A DNA stretch of 54,331 nt from Fidelibacterota bacterium (GCA_022571215.1 JACZYG010000002.1:1-54331), one strand, 5' to 3'; shown: positions 1 to 7,971, counted from the stretch's first letter. Numbers and translations are program-made. The notes: a model not told the origin generated them from the letters alone.

Positions 1-983
1 CGGTAAAATGGACTAACACCAATTTGAACATAAGAGCACCCATCACCTACAGTGATGCCACCGGATACTTGCCCGCGGAGAGTTACATGCAGCCATGGAC
101 CGGCTACTGGGTGAGAAACAGTTCGTCGACTTTCCAAACGTTAACAATTGAACCCATTTTACACACCGGCAGTGTACGAAATTTGGGGAAGAGTGTTCAA
201 TTCGACCCGCTCGAAAACCTTGAAGCCACGCGTATCGTGGAAAACGGTGGATGGTTCGTAAACATCTCGCTGACTACTAAAATCTACGGCGACCAATTCA
301 ATCAGATCGGCGCGGTGGAAAACGCCGAGGATGGTTACGATAGCTACGATAGCCATGAATTGCCCAGAATGGGGGACTATGTAAACTTGTATTTCCCGCA
401 TGAGGACTGGGGTGAAAATTCAGCCAACTACACAACGGATATGAGAAATGCTCAACAGCAGGGTTATACATGGGATTTCGAAGTGAAGACTAACTTACCC
501 AAAGAGGATATGGAAATAGCGATACAGAATATTGAGATGGTTCCCGCGGGAATGGAAGTCGTATTGATCGACCTCGATTATAGGATCGCCCAGGATATCA
601 GGAATTCTTCACTTTATAGCTTCATTTCGGGGACAAGCGAAGATCCGAAGCGTTTCAAACTGCTTATCGGGAAAAGCGGATATATCGGTGAGAACAATGA
701 CGGGATTTCTGTCATACCAAAGACGTATTCGTTATCGCAGAATTTTCCGAACCCTTTCAATCCATCGACAACAATTACATACTCCCTGCCGGAAGCGGCT
801 CATGTGAATATACAGATTTATAACATTCTCGGAGAACGCGTTGTAACTCTTGTAAACGAGCGAACGGACGCCGGCAGTCATGTGGTGACATGGAACGCTG
901 GAAACGCTGCTACGGGAATCTATTTTTACAGGATTCGGGCTGGAAATTACCATGACGTCAAGAAGATGCTATTGATAAAGTAA
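1..983 (+). CDS. Secreted protein with C-terminal type IX secretion sorting domain (5' end missing)
   Basis: The reading frame is open to the left edge of the window (first full codon at base 3), so the TTG at 24 is probably not the start and the N-terminus lies outside. The last ~85 residues are a textbook type A T9SS sorting domain: QNFPNPFNPSTTITY, then IYNILGERV, then GIYFYRIRAG and a terminal KKMLLIK. Such domains send proteins through the type IX secretion pore and are then removed or anchored at the cell surface (family knowledge). The upstream part (GYLPAESYMQPWTGYWVRN) resembles the conserved stretch found just before the sorting domain in many FCB surface proteins, and no enzymatic domain is visible. 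Its own function is unknown; export by T9SS is well supported. Confidence 0.85.
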   Translation, partial: VKWTNTNLNIRAPITYSDATGYLPAESYMQPWTGYWVRNSSSTFQTLTIEPILHTGSVRNLGKSVQFDPLENLEATRIVENGGWFVNISLTTKIYGDQFNQIGAVENAEDGYDSYDSHELPRMGDYVNLYFPHEDWGENSANYTTDMRNAQQQGYTWDFEVKTNLPKEDMEIAIQNIEMVPAGMEVVLIDLDYRIAQDIRNSSLYSFISGTSEDPKRFKLLIGKSGYIGENNDGISVIPKTYSLSQNFPNPFNPSTTITYSLPEAAHVNIQIYNILGERVVTLVNERTDAGSHVVTWNAGNAATGIYFYRIRAGNYHDVKKMLLIK

Positions 984-1060
984 GTATGGTGTGATACCTA
1001 AGGGATAGTGAAATTACTCTTTCAAGGGGATTAAATCAACGTACTGATTGACGACCTGTT

Positions 1061-1088
1061 CTGACAGTCAAATGATTCTGCTTATAAT
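1061..1088 (+). promoter_or_regulatory. Candidate sigma-70-type promoter
   Basis: CTGACA at 1061-1066 and a perfect TATAAT at 1083-1088 are separated by 16 bases. They lie about 170-190 bases upstream of the TrhA-like gene, in the gap after the T9SS-protein gene. This is a sequence match only. The long 5' leader it implies includes the hairpin at 1116-1137. Confidence 0.4.
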
Positions 1089-1115
1089 TTCGATGTCTTA
1101 AAACTTCTATGTTTA

Positions 1116-1137
1116 TGAAAATTCACTCAAATTTTCA
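1116..1137. repeat. Small inverted repeat (hairpin)
   Basis: TGAAAATT (1116-1123) and AATTTTCA (1130-1137) form a perfect 8-bp stem around a 6-base loop, in the leader between the candidate promoter at 1061 and the TrhA-like gene. There is no GC-rich stem or U-tract, so it is not a convincing terminator. Role unknown. Confidence 0.4.
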
Positions 1138-1277
1138 GTGAAATCTACAAACTAAATGTGTAACATTACGGTGTTCCAAATATAATAGAGCGGATCATTT
1201 TTATATTACGCTTCCATAATTGTAAGTGTTGAAAACGATAAACCTAAGTCATTGATTGAATGAGAGACAGAGAAGGA

Positions 1278-1910
1278 ATGAGAATCTACTCGCAAACGGA
1301 AGAGAAAATAAACATCGTTTCTCACGGCATCGGTCTCGTTTTAAGCTGTGTTGCTTTCGTACTTTTAGCAACGCACGCGAATCTGCACGGAGATATTTTG
1401 CATACTATCAGTTTTAGCGTCTTCGGGGCAAGTTTAATTATGTTGTATGCCGCTTCCACTATATACCACAGCGCTAAAAAGCCGGAGTTAAGAAAAAGAT
1501 TAAAAATCATTGACCACGCATCTATTTATGTTCTCGTGGCTGGAACTTACACTCCTTTTACGCTCATTACTCTAAACGGCACGTTGGGCTGGGTGATCTT
1601 CGGTACTTCGTGGGGATTAGCTATAACCGGAATAATTTTAAAACTTTTCTTTACGGGGAAGTACAATTTGATTTCAACTTCAATGTATGTGTTTATTGGT
1701 TGGGTTATTGTTTTCGCCATAAAACCGTTGATCGATAATTTATCTTCGGAAGGATTTCTCTGGCTTCTTGCCGGGGGAATATCTTATACAGTAGGCGCGG
1801 TTTTATACAGCATAAAAAAGATAAAATTCAATCACGCAATCTTCCATATGTTTGTTTTAACCGGTAGTTTTTGCCATTTTATCTCTGTGTACTTTTATGT
1901 TCTGCCTTGA
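1278..1910 (+). CDS. trhA: Hemolysin III / TrhA family membrane protein
   Basis: A ~210-residue integral membrane protein of the PAQR/hemolysin III family (seven predicted membrane helices). The family signatures are clear: YSQTEEKINIVSHGIG at the N-terminus, IDHASIYVLVAGTYTPF in the middle and HAIFHMFVLTGSFCHF near the C-terminus. These carry the His/Asp residues thought to form a metal-dependent hydrolase-like site. In Bacillus and E. coli, members are linked to membrane energy and fluidity homeostasis; the hemolysin name is historical. I prefer the ATG at 1278 because it gives the canonical family N-terminus; an in-frame ATG at 1260 would add six residues. It stands alone, preceded by a candidate promoter. 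Confidence 0.9.
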   Translation: MRIYSQTEEKINIVSHGIGLVLSCVAFVLLATHANLHGDILHTISFSVFGASLIMLYAASTIYHSAKKPELRKRLKIIDHASIYVLVAGTYTPFTLITLNGTLGWVIFGTSWGLAITGIILKLFFTGKYNLISTSMYVFIGWVIVFAIKPLIDNLSSEGFLWLLAGGISYTVGAVLYSIKKIKFNHAIFHMFVLTGSFCHFISVYFYVLP

Positions 1911-1959
1911 TGAATCAGTTCGACTCCTAATCTGAAATATGTTGAGCACAATATTTAAG

Positions 1960-2030
1960 CCCATGCGGTAACCAATTATACTCTAACTTTTTCCATACAT
2001 ACCAAAATTGGTTCTATTCCAGCTCATGGG
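1960..2030. repeat. Nested inverted repeats between trhA and the heme operon
   Basis: Two pairs of arms are nested: CCCATG (1960-1965) with CATGGG (2025-2030), and AACCAATT (1970-1977) with AATTGGTT (2006-2013). Together they could fold one ~71-base interrupted stem. There is no U-tract, so it may be a structured RNA segment, a degenerate terminator for trhA or a remnant of a small mobile repeat. Only the arms are certain. Confidence 0.45.
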
Positions 2031-2085
2031 AACTTAACCCCTTCCCTTAAAAAATTAAAATGAAAAGATTAGAAACTAATAGATT

Positions 2086-2096
2086 GAATTCGATTC
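2086..2096. promoter_or_regulatory. GAAT(C/T)nGATTC-type palindromic motif upstream of the porin gene
   Basis: GAATTCGATTC lies about 85 bases before the proposed start of the barrel gene. It differs by one base from the perfect GAATCnGATTC palindromes found in the gap before the heme lipoprotein gene (5223-5233 and 5320-5330). The recurrence upstream of both halves of the same redox cluster suggests a shared operator; this is inference. Confidence 0.3.
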
Positions 2097-2179
2097 CGCT
2101 AACTGTTAAATTCAGAGTGTACTAGAATAAATCTGATGAAATTGAAAGAATTATTCTGTGACAGCTGGGAGGGGAGAAA

Positions 2180-3538
2180 CTGCATAATATATCAATTAGA
2201 GTTGTTTCAGCGATTCTGTTTCTATCTGTTTTTAATATAACAGCGCTGCACTCTCAAGTCTTTAGCGGTCGATTTACAACTTCTATGTATAGCTGGGAAC
2301 GGCAAGATTCACCAACGGTGTCTTCAGGGCATCTTCGAGTCTATCAATTGGCGTCTCTAAAAGCGATTGACTTCGGCGTAACTGATCTATCGATAGTCGG
2401 CAAGTTCGGATATTCAACAGATATCAGCACTGAAGCGCTGAATGATCCGAGACTTAGAGTAGTAAACTTGTACCTGAAATACAAAGTGAATAAGAATAAT
2501 ATCTTTTATTTGGGCCGACAACGGATTTACTCCGGAGCCGTTACGGTTGCGTACGATGGTTTTAGATTCAGTAGCAAAAGCATCACAAATTTGAATATCG
2601 AAGGATACTGGGGGACGAACGTTCCTAACGACAGAGGCATTGAAGTTTTAGCTGTAAAAGAAAATCAAGTCCTCGGAGCGAAATTGTCATACAGACACTT
2701 TATGGGTTTTAACTTTTCGCTTTCATACTCGGACATAAGGCGATTGCCTGCCGCCTACGCTGATTTCGGAAAATTCACCGGTAAAAAATTAGAGCGGCAA
2801 GCAACTCAAGAACGGCTTCTCGGAGCGAATCTGCAACGGAAGTTCGCAGATAAATTTAATCTATATTCACGTATCCTGCTTAACTATGCGGCTCCAGTTA
2901 TCGGTTCGGGGAAACCCGGATTTAGGCATTTTCAAAAATTTGAACTCAGAGGAAAATATACGCATAACGCTGAAATATCGTTTACAACTGAATACCTTAT
3001 CAGAAGACCGAGGCTAAATGAGAACAGCATTTTCTGGGTATTCAATCAGAGAAGCTTCTCAGAGTTTGGAGGAAAACTTCATTACCGGATAGATCCCCGA
3101 ATTTCCTTTTACGCCGGTTTATCGCTTGTCAAATATGATAAAAAATTAAGTTTTGAAGGATTAGAAGATTCAAGTTTACGACTGAACGCAGGAATGAATA
3201 TGCGAGGCTTCTCTCTATTTCTATCAGGCAGAAGCGGATATGCGGGAGAAAGTAAATCAGGCGGATTTTCGTACGCAGCCAGCTTGAGTAAAAGGAACAA
3301 TGTCCGAGCCGGTGTAAACTACAACCGGTATAAAATAAACTCTGATGCGGATGAAGATAACAATTCAAAATCCGCATTTATCGGAATTACGCACAGAATA
3401 AACAGTAGAATTTGGGGAGATTTTGACATCAGATTCCTTTCACAGGATATTACCAGCCAACGCGATTTTTTCGGTTACTCAAGCGATGTGCGATTTTTCG
3501 CAAGAGTGAACTACAGTTTCAGGGCAAAGAGAAATTAA
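2180..3538 (+). CDS. Outer-membrane beta-barrel (porin-like) partner of the multiheme cytochrome
   Basis: About 452 residues, rich in alternating aromatic/polar strands (for example FGYSTDIS, VNLYLKYKV, FYAGLSLVKY, ARVNYSFRAK), as expected for a large outer-membrane barrel; I do not recognise a named family. The first ATG (2285) would remove a signal peptide. Reading upstream gives a hydrophobic segment VVSAILFLSVFNITALHSQ that ends like a signal-peptidase I site. The best start is a CTG at 2180, three bases after a very strong ribosome binding site (GGGAGGGGAG, 2167-2176); there is no in-frame ATG, GTG or TTG between the stop at 2159 and this segment. It ends one base before the 14-heme cytochrome gene, so the two are surely co-transcribed. 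By analogy with porin-cytochrome (MtrAB-like) conduits it may sheath or anchor the cytochrome across the outer membrane. Confidence 0.7.
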   Translation: MHNISIRVVSAILFLSVFNITALHSQVFSGRFTTSMYSWERQDSPTVSSGHLRVYQLASLKAIDFGVTDLSIVGKFGYSTDISTEALNDPRLRVVNLYLKYKVNKNNIFYLGRQRIYSGAVTVAYDGFRFSSKSITNLNIEGYWGTNVPNDRGIEVLAVKENQVLGAKLSYRHFMGFNFSLSYSDIRRLPAAYADFGKFTGKKLERQATQERLLGANLQRKFADKFNLYSRILLNYAAPVIGSGKPGFRHFQKFELRGKYTHNAEISFTTEYLIRRPRLNENSIFWVFNQRSFSEFGGKLHYRIDPRISFYAGLSLVKYDKKLSFEGLEDSSLRLNAGMNMRGFSLFLSGRSGYAGESKSGGFSYAASLSKRNNVRAGVNYNRYKINSDADEDNNSKSAFIGITHRINSRIWGDFDIRFLSQDITSQRDFFGYSSDVRFFARVNYSFRAKRN

Positions 3539-3539
3539 A

Positions 3540-4727
3540 ATGAGCAGTAGAGTATTATTCAGACTATTTGCTATAGGTTTTTTAGTTCTATCGGGATTTC
3601 ATTCATTCACAAACGGTCAGACCGTTCCGCAGGATCGCTCAAAGGTGATTATTTTCTCCCACAGACTTCATGCTGAGGATGCGGGAGCTGAATGCCTCGA
3701 TTGTCATCTGAATGTAGACAGAAGTTTGACAGCTATAGACAATAATCTACCGACAATGGCGCAATGTTATTCGTGTCATGAGGAAGACGACACAGATTGC
3801 GAAGTGTGCCACGTGACGGATGACTATGTGGAATTTTCTAATCCGGCTCGGGATATAAAATTCAACCATTCACTGCACATTTCCAAAGAGGGTCTGGATT
3901 GCCTCACCTGCCACAAAGGGATCAATGAGGTAGACCTGGCATCAAGCGAACAGCTTCCAGAGATGCGGCAATGCATGGAATGCCATAATGAAGCCACAGC
4001 TTCAAACGATTGCGCTGTTTGCCACATAATCACTGACTTAACATTTTTAAAACCTGAAAGTCATTTATCAGACTGGAAATTTGCCCACGCTCCGGAGGCG
4101 CAATTCAGACTGGGTGATTGTTCAATGTGTCATCAGGAGAGCTTCTGCGAGGAATGCCATGATGTTGATGAATTGATAACGGTCGGAGGTGACCGTACAG
4201 GCTCATTTTCTCCAAACGCTACAAAATTGGGCGGTTCAGCCGGACAAACTCTGAACATGGTACATGCGATCGATTACAGATACACTCACTCTCTTGACGC
4301 GAAAAGTAAGCTGATGGATTGCGCCGTATGTCATGAGACAAACGATTTTTGCAGCAAATGCCATAATCCCGAGGATGATGATCATAGGTTTGAACCGACC
4401 TGGCACGGCGGCGCGGATTGGGGAGCAATCGCAGGAGGTGTAGGCAGCGGGGGTGGAAGGCACGGTGAAATGGCGAGGAGAGATATGGAACTCTGCGCTT
4501 CCTGTCATGATATTGACGGGGAAGACCCGGTATGTCTATCGTGTCATTTTGACGCAAATCCTGGTATTGGAAATGATCCAAAAACTCATGAGTCCGATTT
4601 TATGAAAGACAGTAATGGGGAGTGGCACTCAGATGAAAATTATCTGTGCTATAACTGTCATTCAGTCGGGAGATTCCAGGCGGGTACAGGCTTTTGCGGA
4701 TATTGTCATGGTCCGAAGGAAGGTTAA
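3540..4727 (+). CDS. Periplasmic multiheme cytochrome c with 14 CxxCH motifs
   Basis: 395 residues with an N-terminal signal peptide (FRLFAIGFLVLSGFHSFTNGQ) and fourteen CxxCH heme-attachment motifs: CLDCH, CYSCH, CEVCH, CLTCH, CMECH, CAVCH, CSMCH, CEECH, CAVCH, CSKCH, CASCH, CLSCH, CYNCH, CGYCH. Extra histidines in FSHRLH, FNHSLH, KFAHAP and YTHSLD precede heme groups in the class III (c3/c7) pattern and are likely distal ligands. About one heme per 28 residues is the density of an electron wire rather than an enzyme. There is no lipobox, so it is probably periplasmic or inserted in its barrel partner. It sits one base after the barrel gene and six before a monoheme lipoprotein. Role inferred: electron transfer between periplasm and outside; direction and substrate cannot be told. 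Confidence 0.92.
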   Translation: MSSRVLFRLFAIGFLVLSGFHSFTNGQTVPQDRSKVIIFSHRLHAEDAGAECLDCHLNVDRSLTAIDNNLPTMAQCYSCHEEDDTDCEVCHVTDDYVEFSNPARDIKFNHSLHISKEGLDCLTCHKGINEVDLASSEQLPEMRQCMECHNEATASNDCAVCHIITDLTFLKPESHLSDWKFAHAPEAQFRLGDCSMCHQESFCEECHDVDELITVGGDRTGSFSPNATKLGGSAGQTLNMVHAIDYRYTHSLDAKSKLMDCAVCHETNDFCSKCHNPEDDDHRFEPTWHGGADWGAIAGGVGSGGGRHGEMARRDMELCASCHDIDGEDPVCLSCHFDANPGIGNDPKTHESDFMKDSNGEWHSDENYLCYNCHSVGRFQAGTGFCGYCHGPKEG

Positions 4728-4733
4728 CTGATT

Positions 4734-5096
4734 ATGACCGCAAGTAAAAAATATAAAGCGCTATTTTTCGTTTTAATCATGTTCGTAATCATTAGCGGTT
4801 GCAGTGAATTAAATGATGCTCCACCTGAAGTAGTAGCAGAAAACTTGACGTACACCAATGACATGAAGGAAATTTTTGATAATAATTGTATCCAATGTCA
4901 TATTGGAGACACGCCTCCCGCGGGATATAACATGACAAGCTATGAGGGAGTTATCAGTAAGGCGACTGCCGGAGACCCGAATTCTATCCTGGTTATAGTC
5001 TCCGATGACGGCGGTTCAATGCATATCTACTATGATTCCGAACAGGAAATTGAGAAGGTGATACAATGGGTTGTGGAAGACAGTCTTGCCCAATGA
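4734..5096 (+). CDS. Monoheme c-type cytochrome lipoprotein
   Basis: 120 residues. A lipoprotein signal (FVLIMFVIISGC, lipidated Cys at about residue 23) is followed by one heme motif, NCIQCH (about 51-56), in a short cytochrome-like domain; the methionine in GGSMHIYY is a plausible sixth ligand. It resembles the small cytochrome c domains called planctomycete-type (PSD1-like), which often sit at the cell surface (family knowledge). It follows the 14-heme gene by six bases, so it is very likely its operon partner and could be a docking electron carrier on the membrane. Confidence 0.8.
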   Translation: MTASKKYKALFFVLIMFVIISGCSELNDAPPEVVAENLTYTNDMKEIFDNNCIQCHIGDTPPAGYNMTSYEGVISKATAGDPNSILVIVSDDGGSMHIYYDSEQEIEKVIQWVVEDSLAQ

Positions 5097-5222
5097 ATCG
5101 AATCTGAATTTATCATCTGAGAAGTAAAGAAAATATATTTTTCTGAAACGGTTCAAATTTATTAACCTGATTCCTTAGATTTTCAATTATCAGATTTGGG
5201 AATTCGATTATGAAATTTAATA

Positions 5223-5330
5223 GAATCCGATTCAGAAAGTTACAAATTCGGCAGTGAATATTAAAATAATAATAACAGTTAAATACAATAATATTAACAA
5301 TATACAAATATTATATCCGGAATCAGATTC
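5223..5330. promoter_or_regulatory. Pair of GAATCnGATTC palindromes (candidate operators)
   Basis: GAATCCGATTC at 5223-5233 and GAATCAGATTC at 5320-5330 are perfect 5+1+5 palindromes, 97 bases apart centre to centre. If transcription starts near 5369 as the sigma-54-like element suggests, they lie near -141 and -44. The upstream one is at a usual distance for an enhancer-binding activator. A one-mismatch copy at 2086 precedes the porin gene. Function is inferred from position and recurrence only. Confidence 0.35.
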
Positions 5331-5343
5331 GATAAGAAATTAA

Positions 5344-5358
5344 TGGCACGATAGTTGT
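5344..5358 (+). promoter_or_regulatory. Sigma-54-like -24/-12 element
   Basis: TGGCACG, four bases, then TTGT matches the sigma-54 consensus TGGCACG-N4-TTGC except at the last base shown. The -24 half is perfect; the critical GC of the -12 half reads GT. It ends 45 bases before the heme lipoprotein gene, a sensible distance. Confidence 0.4.
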
Positions 5359-5403
5359 CATATTATCATTGAAGAAGGTTACAGAATAGAGAGGTGAAAT
5401 AAA

Positions 5404-6534
5404 ATGAGAAAACTAATAATATATATAACGATGATAATTCTGATGGCATTGTGGTTTATCGGTTGCAGTGAAGACGAAGTAATCGGACCAGTCTACGATG
5501 ATAATGTTCTTTTATCAACGAAGGTGACAACTTCACCCGTAATGGACGGAAGTGTAGACGCTTTATGGGCGGATGCTATGACACTGACGATAAGCGACGT
5601 AACCGTTCCGAATTATTCATTCTTTTGGAGTGATTATATCGGAGATACATACACCGTTACCGCAAAATCGGTTTACACCGACAGTGATGTCTATTTTCTC
5701 TTTGAGTGGACCGGCGACGCGGAAGAGTCGTTAGAACGAGAATCATGGTATTTCAATGACAGCGCGAATAAATGGATGCAGAAACCGAAAAAAGAACCTG
5801 ATGAGTATGGTGTAAATCCTGCTTATGAGGACAAGTTCGCTGTCTTATGGAACATGAATAACAGTATCGCAAATTATAATACTCAAGGTTGCGGCGTAAT
5901 ATGCCATGGCGAGTATATGGCTACGAACGCCGAAGGTGAATACGGCGATATGTGGCACTGGAAACGGGTAAGAACAGCTCCGATGCACATGGTGGATGAT
6001 AAATGGCTGACGTATTCGACAGGCAATGGTCGCAAATCCGATCCAAAAGATGGCGGTGGTTACAGTAACAATAAGCAAACTATTGCTGTAGGCAGCGCGG
6101 AATTTACTGTTCCCAAGTATTGGATACCGGGACGAACTGATTACCATTGGATCCTTGACACCGAGATAGCGGACGGAACTGCCAAGTTGATAGTGTCAAT
6201 TGACACTACAACGATGGAGCTTACTGACGAAGCCGGCAATACTATTTCCCCGGGAGATTATTCGGTGAGTTCAGATAAGTTGATGCCGAGCGTTACTGTA
6301 GAACCGTTTGTGGGTGATAGAGGTGATGTGGCAGCGTATCAAAATTATTCTGGCGGAAAATGGACTCTCGAGTTGAAGAGGAGTTTGGTTACGGGTAATA
6401 CGGGTAACGATGTCCAATTTGATGATATGGATAAAGAATACTACTTCTCAATAGCGGTCTTTGATGCCGCTGCAATTGCTCATGCGATTCCAGGCGGAAT
6501 GGTTGGAAATACGTATAAGTTGCAATTTGAATAA
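5404..6534 (+). CDS. Ethylbenzene-dehydrogenase-type heme-binding lipoprotein
   Basis: 376 residues. It begins with a lipoprotein signal (MALWFIGC, Cys at about residue 21). The rest fits the EB_dh domain (heme-binding gamma-subunit fold of ethylbenzene/DMSO-reductase-family enzymes): DALWADA near the start, YTDSDVYFLFEW, EDKFAVLWNM, the GDMWHWKRVRTAPM block, and KWTLELKR near the end. A c-type-like motif CGVICH (163-168) has three rather than two residues between the cysteines. I recall a similar CxxxCH at this place in other membrane-anchored members, so it may carry a covalent heme besides the heme b held by Met/Lys-type ligands. No molybdoenzyme gene is next to it. It follows the porin-cytochrome genes after a 307-base control region and ends at a strong terminator. 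Likely an envelope electron-transfer protein; the partner is unknown. Confidence 0.8.
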   Translation: MRKLIIYITMIILMALWFIGCSEDEVIGPVYDDNVLLSTKVTTSPVMDGSVDALWADAMTLTISDVTVPNYSFFWSDYIGDTYTVTAKSVYTDSDVYFLFEWTGDAEESLERESWYFNDSANKWMQKPKKEPDEYGVNPAYEDKFAVLWNMNNSIANYNTQGCGVICHGEYMATNAEGEYGDMWHWKRVRTAPMHMVDDKWLTYSTGNGRKSDPKDGGGYSNNKQTIAVGSAEFTVPKYWIPGRTDYHWILDTEIADGTAKLIVSIDTTTMELTDEAGNTISPGDYSVSSDKLMPSVTVEPFVGDRGDVAAYQNYSGGKWTLELKRSLVTGNTGNDVQFDDMDKEYYFSIAVFDAAAIAHAIPGGMVGNTYKLQFE

Positions 6535-6571
6535 CATCAAAGCATAGTCAAGCAATAGAAAAACAGTAGGT

Positions 6572-6597
6572 AAGCGAGCCGGAACTCCGGCTCGCTT
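6572..6597 (+). terminator. Rho-independent terminator after the heme lipoprotein gene
   Basis: A perfect 12-bp stem, AAGCGAGCCGGA (6572-6583) with TCCGGCTCGCTT (6586-6597) around a 2-base gap, followed by ATTTCTATT. It is the strongest terminator-like structure in the window and closes the heme cluster. Confidence 0.85.
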
Positions 6598-6819
6598 ATT
6601 TCTATTACTGAACGATATTCCTGAAAAGTTATCCGAACGGTAATAAAAATATGATTTCTTACTCACTCTTCCAGCTTTTAATTCACCAAGTGAGCAGCTA
6701 TTAAATTCAAAAGAGAATTGTATTTGTCTGACGTTTTATCTATTATATCACTTGAATAATATATAAAGAATCACAAGAAAAAAATAAGAATGCTCGGTCC
6801 AAAGCAGTTGGAGGTCACA

Positions 6820-7890
6820 ATGAAATCGGTCAAGTTCAGTCAGATTCCTCAAAAAAGTATACTGATTCTCATGCTTATTATATCTTTCATGGTCGTTCTG
6901 TTTTCCTGCACTCGGCAGGCGAAGGATAAACCGGTTATCAGCGATGAATCAGAAACTTCGAGCGCAGTTGATACTTTGGAAGTCGGTGTCAGATTCATTG
7001 AAATAACCACTCCGAAGGGCAATTTCAAGGTTTGGACGAAGCGAGTCGGGGATAATCCTGCCATTAAGGTACTAACACTGCATGGAGGACCCGGGTTAAC
7101 TCATGAATACTATGAGATAGTCGAAGAATATTTTGCCGCGGAGAATATTGAGTTCTATTATTATGACCAGCTTGGTTCCTATTTTAGCGATCAGCCGGAT
7201 GACAGCAGTCTCTGGGTTACGGAGCGATTTGTCGAAGAGGTGGAACAGGTAAGGAAAGCGTTGAATCTCACAAGCGATAATTTTTATTTATACGGTCATT
7301 CATGGGGAGGGATACTTGCTATTGAGTACGCGCTCAAGTATCAGGAAAATCTAAAAGGATTGATAATCTCCAACATGGTTCCGAGCATCCCGGATTATAA
7401 CACGTACGCCGAGGAAGTGTTGTCGAAACAACTTGATCCCGACGTTTTAAAAGAGATCAGAGAAATCGAGGATGCGAAGGATTACGATAATCCGCGTTAC
7501 ATGGAACTGTTGATTCCTCATCACTATGAAAAACATATCTTGCGTATCCCCGCCGCTGAGTGGCCCGATGCTATCAACAGGACGTTTGACCATTTAAATC
7601 CGAATGTTTATGTTCTAATGCAGGGTCCGAGTGAGTTTCGCGCTTCCGGACGGTTGGAAAAGTGGGACAGAAAAGCCGATCTCTCAAAAATCAAAGTACC
7701 AACTCTCACCATTGGCGGTAAGCATGACAGCATGGATCCCGAACAGATGAAATGGATGGCGGGTGAACTCCAAAACGGCAGGTATCTTTATTGTCCGAAC
7801 GGAAGCCATTGGTCGATGTATGATGACTCGGAGACGTATTTTGAAGGGTTGGTCAAGTTCATAAATGACGTGAACGACGGAAATTTTTAA
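6820..7890 (+). CDS. Proline iminopeptidase-like alpha/beta hydrolase lipoprotein (S33 family)
   Basis: About 356 residues from the ATG at 6820, which has a GGAGGT ribosome site four bases upstream (the ATG at 6790 has none). A signal with lipobox (MVVLFSC, Cys about residue 30) puts it in the envelope. The hydrolase core shows HGGPG (about 88-92, oxyanion loop typical of prolyl aminopeptidases), the nucleophile elbow GHSWGG (Ser about 161), acid Asp in GGKHDSMDP (about 303) and His in GSHWSMYDD (about 330). Such enzymes remove N-terminal proline or other residues from peptides; substrate here is inferred from the family only. Its lipoprotein form suggests peptide processing outside the cytoplasm. 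It is a stand-alone gene after the terminator. Confidence 0.85.
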   Translation: MKSVKFSQIPQKSILILMLIISFMVVLFSCTRQAKDKPVISDESETSSAVDTLEVGVRFIEITTPKGNFKVWTKRVGDNPAIKVLTLHGGPGLTHEYYEIVEEYFAAENIEFYYYDQLGSYFSDQPDDSSLWVTERFVEEVEQVRKALNLTSDNFYLYGHSWGGILAIEYALKYQENLKGLIISNMVPSIPDYNTYAEEVLSKQLDPDVLKEIREIEDAKDYDNPRYMELLIPHHYEKHILRIPAAEWPDAINRTFDHLNPNVYVLMQGPSEFRASGRLEKWDRKADLSKIKVPTLTIGGKHDSMDPEQMKWMAGELQNGRYLYCPNGSHWSMYDDSETYFEGLVKFINDVNDGNF

Positions 7891-7971
7891 CAGCTGAAAT
7901 ATATTATTTACTATTCAAATAATTAGCTAGATTTAGGCGATGATATAACAAAATAAATAGGATGAAAATGT

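Larger units (their letters stand above)
5097..5403. other. AT-rich intergenic region with palindromes and a sigma-54-like element
   Basis: A ~307-base gap without a credible gene. It is very AT-rich, holds two perfect GAATCnGATTC palindromes plus a looser copy (GAATTCGATTA, 5200-5210), and a -24/-12-like element at 5344. It therefore looks like the control region of the following heme lipoprotein gene. I see no terminator after the monoheme gene, so some read-through is possible. Confidence 0.5.

Noticed and set aside
1278-1910. True hemolysin (toxin) gene
   Set aside because: The PAQR/hemolysin III family is named historically; the motifs indicate a membrane homeostasis protein.
4219-4581. 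Minus-strand frame of 120 codons inside the 14-heme cytochrome gene
   Set aside because: It is an antisense shadow of the heme-rich gene; no protein-like features and the plus-strand gene is certain.
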